This document shows positions 5,757-7,690 of a DNA stretch of 7,690 nt, one piece after another; positions within the stretch are counted from its first letter, which is position 1; each line of letters starts with the position of its first letter. The notes under the pieces are model-generated. The model had not been told where the DNA came from and searched no databases. It was given only the letters and a program-made list of their open reading frames with translations. Location: the NCBI GenBank assembly GCA_030147645.1, contig JASBUY010000174.1, positions 1 through 7,690 on the forward strand. The letters run 5' to 3'. The translations under genes were made by a program, and so were the position numbers. The stretch is from Aquabacter sp. (GTDB taxonomy: Bacteria > Pseudomonadota > Alphaproteobacteria > Rhizobiales > Xanthobacteraceae).

Positions 5757-6600
5757 GGCTCTGCCGTGAGGGTTCGTCCGGCGCGATGCGGCCGGGATGG
5801 GTGAAGAGTTCAAATCCGTCCGCCCGGACAATGGCGGCCAGCGTGATGCCGGCGGCATCCGCTGTGCGGACCGCGAGCGAGGTCGGGGCGGAGACGGCGG
5901 CGATGAGGCCGACACCGAGCACGGCCGCCTTCTGGACCATCTCGATGGAGACGCGGCTGGTCAGCAGCAGCACGCCGCGCCCCGGGTCCGCATCCAGCTT
6001 CGCCACCTTGCCCACCAATTTGTCCAGGGCATTGTGACGGCCGACATCCTCACAGACGGCGAGAAGCCCGCGCCCCGGCTCGAAATAGCCGGCGGCATGC
6101 ACCGCCCGCGTCTCATGATTGAGCGCTTGAGCGGGGCCTAACAGCGCCATGGCCGCGAGCAAATCCTGCGGCGACAAACGCGCCTGCGACGTCACCAGGG
6201 CGGCGGGCTTCACCGCCTCCGCGAGGCTTTCCACTCCGCACAGACCGCAGCCGGTCGGCCCCGCCAGATGACGGCGGCGCGCGGTGAGGTTGGCCATCTT
6301 CTCCGGCGCTATCCACATGCGCGCCTCGATGCCATCCTCCACAGCGATCACGTCAAGGGAGAGGATGTCGGCGACCCCCGTGATGATGCCTTCGGTGAGC
6401 GAAAAGCCGAGGGCAAAGTCGGCGATGTCCAGCGGCGTCGCCATCATGACCGCATGGGTGGTGCCGTTATAGGTGAGGGCGACGGGTGTCTCCTCGGGCA
6501 CGGCCCGCTCGCCCTGCGCTGCCACGCCATCCTTCCAGGCGGCGCGAGCGAGGCGCCGGATGGGCGGGGGAAAGTCCGGGATGGCAGGGTCGTCAGTCAT
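5746..6600 (-). CDS. fdhD: Formate dehydrogenase accessory sulfurtransferase FdhD/FdsC
   Basis: FdhD transfers sulfur from the cysteine desulfurase IscS to the bis-MGD molybdenum cofactor before it is inserted into formate dehydrogenase; without it the enzyme is inactive. The 284-residue protein has the expected marks: EETPVALTYNG (36-46), TPLDIADFALGFSLTEGII (55-73), the CxxC loop GPTGCGLCGVE with Cys118 and Cys121, HAAGYF, VCEDVGRHNALDKLVGK (182-198), LLTSRVSIEMVQKAA and PTSLAV. Length is normal. In Rhodobacter-type operons this position is named fdsC. Start ATG 6600 is chosen because the same frame has a stop shortly upstream; the Shine-Dalgarno match is weak, which may mean coupling or an unusual leader. 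It is separated from fdsA by a 259-base spacer that holds an inverted repeat pair, and overlaps fdsD at its 3' end. Confidence 0.95.
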   Translation of the reverse strand: MTDDPAIPDFPPPIRRLARAAWKDGVAAQGERAVPEETPVALTYNGTTHAVMMATPLDIADFALGFSLTEGIITGVADILSLDVIAVEDGIEARMWIAPEKMANLTARRRHLAGPTGCGLCGVESLAEAVKPAALVTSQARLSPQDLLAAMALLGPAQALNHETRAVHAAGYFEPGRGLLAVCEDVGRHNALDKLVGKVAKLDADPGRGVLLLTSRVSIEMVQKAAVLGVGLIAAVSAPTSLAVRTADAAGITLAAIVRADGFELFTHPGRIAPDEPSRQSHVA

Positions 6601-6691
6601 GGCGCGTACCGGCGAGGGATGATCCCTTCAAGGTCGTGCGGGCGGAGGGAGAGTTCAAGCAGGTCCTGGCCTTTAGTCGCCCGCCAAAGTC

Positions 6692-6810
6692 CCCTCTCCC
6701 GCTTGCGGGGGAGGGTTAGGGAGGGAGCACTCAAGCGGAGCGGCATTTGAAGACCTTGATGGGGCGCTCCATTTCCCCCTCCCCAGTCCTCCCCCGCAAG
6801 CGGGAGAGGG
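6692..6810. repeat. Inverted pair of 34-bp REP-like elements (BIME-like), 119 bp overall
   Basis: The unit at 6692-6725 and the reverse complement of 6777-6810 agree at 31 of 34 positions, the first 23 being identical. Each unit folds by itself: CCCTCTCCCGC (6692-6702) pairs with GCGGGGGAGGG (6705-6715) across a TT loop, and the right unit mirrors this. The 51-base spacer has further complementary blocks, GGAGC 6724-6728 with GCTCC 6766-6770 and TCAAG 6731-6735 with CTTGA 6755-6759, so the whole element can fold into one long hairpin. The CCCTCTCCCGCTTGCGGG core is typical of repetitive extragenic palindromes of proteobacteria mobilised by RAYT transposases. It lies in the fdsA-fdhD spacer and would be part of their shared mRNA. 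Confidence 0.88.
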
Positions 6811-6859
6811 AGTGCGTCGCACTTGTGGAAGAGGGGCGGCATGAACGCGGGTCCCCCGC

Positions 6860-7690
6860 TCACTCCGCCGCGATGCGGCGGCTCTCGCGGGACAGGCGCT
6901 CATATTCCTCCTGCCAGTCGGTGGGACCGTTGGAGGGCGAGACCTGCACGGCGGTCACCTTGTATTCCGGGCAATTGGTGGCCCAGTCGGAATAGTCGGT
7001 GGTCACCACGTTCGCCTGCGTCACCGGATGGTGGAAGGTGGTGTAGACCACGCCCGGCTGCATGCGCTCGCTGATGACCGCGCGCAGCGAGGTGGAGCCG
7101 GCGCGGCTGTCCAGGCGCACGAAGTCGCCATCGCGGATGCCCCGGTTCTCCGCATCGTGCGGGTGGATTTCCAGCACGTCCTCCGCATGCCAGGCCACGT
7201 TCTCGGTACGGCGGGTCTGGGCGCCCACATTGTACTGGGAGAGAATGCGGCCCGTGGTGAGGAGCAGCGGGAAGCGCGGCCCGGTGCGCTCGTCGGTCGG
7301 CACATATTCGGTGAGGACGAACTTGCCCTTGCCGCGCACGAAGCCGCCGAGATGCATGATCGGCGTGCCTTCCGGCGCGTCGTCGTTGCAGGGCCACTGC
7401 ACCGAGCCCATCTCGTCCAGCTTCTTGTAGGACACGCCCTTGAAGGTGGGGGTGAGGGCGGCGATCTCGTCCATGATCTCGCTGGGATGCTGGTAGGTCA
7501 TGGGGAAGCCCAGCGCGTTGGCGAGCATCTGGGTCACTTCCCAGTCCGCATAGCCGTTCTTCGGCGCCATCACCTTGCGCACGCGCTGGATGCGGCGCTC
7601 CGCATTGGTGAAGGTGCCGTCCTTCTACAGGAAGGAGCAGCCGGGCAGTAAGACGTGGGCGTAGTTCGCGGTCTCGTTCAGGAACAGGTC
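6860..7690 (-). pseudogene. fdsA: Formate dehydrogenase alpha subunit (FdsA), C-terminal part, with an in-frame amber codon
   Basis: FdsA is the catalytic Mo/bis-MGD and Fe-S subunit of soluble NAD-dependent formate dehydrogenase (formate to CO2). The window shows about the last 275 residues; the N-terminal Fe-S domains and active-site Cys are off the edge. From 7690 the frame reads DLFLNETANYAHVLLPGCSFL, then TAG (7625-7627), then KDGTFTNAERRIQRVRKVMAPK and on to TGA at 6860-6862. The family has FLEKDGTFTNAERR here, so one GAG-to-TAG change explains the stop. The downstream 254 codons are intact and highly family-like, including the C-terminal molybdopterin-dinucleotide-binding domain (LLTTGRILSQYNVGAQTRRT, EIHPHDAENRGIRDGDFVRL, YTTFHHPVTQANVVTTDYSD, NCPEYKVTAVQVSPSNGP). 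If real, truncation would remove that domain and inactivate the enzyme. A recent mutation, a sequencing or assembly error, or suppression are alternatives. No convincing reinitiation site is seen. Gene identity is firm; pseudogene status is provisional. Confidence 0.85.

Noticed and set aside
6812..6822. Small palindrome GTGCGTCGCAC beside the REP pair.
   Set aside because: It has five base pairs around a single-base centre, too short to be informative in GC-rich DNA, with no evidence of being an operator.
6597..6863. An 88-codon minus-strand open frame that fills the fdsA-fdhD spacer, starting at a GTG overlapping the fdsA stop and ending in a TGA that overlaps the fdhD ATG.
   Set aside because: It runs straight through both REP-like units and yields the peptide PSLTLPRKRERGL, typical of translated repeats. 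It has no recognisable domain. The neat overlaps at both ends are probably chance, though they would allow ribosomes to pass from fdsA to fdhD.
7583..7624. Reinitiation of translation downstream of the fdsA amber codon, for example at GTG 7582 or the ATG shortly after.
   Set aside because: No Shine-Dalgarno element lies at a workable distance, and the resulting fragment would be only the C-terminal cofactor-binding domain with no known independent function.

Overview
The window is GC-rich, densely coded DNA from an alphaproteobacterium, most likely of the order Hyphomicrobiales. A Xanthobacteraceae-type genus such as Xanthobacter, Azorhizobium or Ancylobacter is my guess from remembered protein flavour, not from a search. 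Supporting marks are the DUF3126 protein (an alphaproteobacterial family), the fds-type NAD+-dependent formate dehydrogenase genes, strong G/C preference at third codon positions, and GTG/TTG starts.

The left part (1-3335) is read on the + strand. It holds the last 37 codons of a TerC-type membrane protein, a strong hairpin, a 354-residue membrane-associated protein of unknown function, and then a tight group: an alpha/beta hydrolase, serine acetyltransferase (cysE, first step of cysteine synthesis) and the small DUF3126 protein. A textbook intrinsic terminator closes this group at 3305-3335.

The middle part (3390-5507), also + strand, opens with an AT-rich island containing a perfect 8-bp palindrome that looks like a GntR/FCD-type operator. 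It continues with a 3-oxoadipate enol-lactonase (pcaD) with no other pca gene in view, and a cation diffusion facilitator with an unusually long histidine-rich N-terminal arm.

The right part (5523-7690) is read on the - strand and is the 3' end of a formate dehydrogenase operon in the order fdsA - fdhD(fdsC) - fdsD. The last two overlap by 11 bases. FdsA is the molybdenum/MGD-binding catalytic subunit, FdhD delivers sulfur to the Mo cofactor, and FdsD is the small accessory subunit. Two points stand out. The fdsA frame carries an in-frame amber codon (7625-7627) exactly where the family has a conserved Glu, close to two other odd codons. An inverted pair of 34-bp REP-like repeats lies in the fdsA-fdhD spacer.

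I found no CRISPR array, defence island, tRNA or rRNA, integrase or transposase, and nothing that amounts to a new multi-gene system. The observations worth following are the fdsA nonsense codon, the REP pair inside an operon, the His-rich arm, the operator-like palindrome and the uncharacterised proteins.
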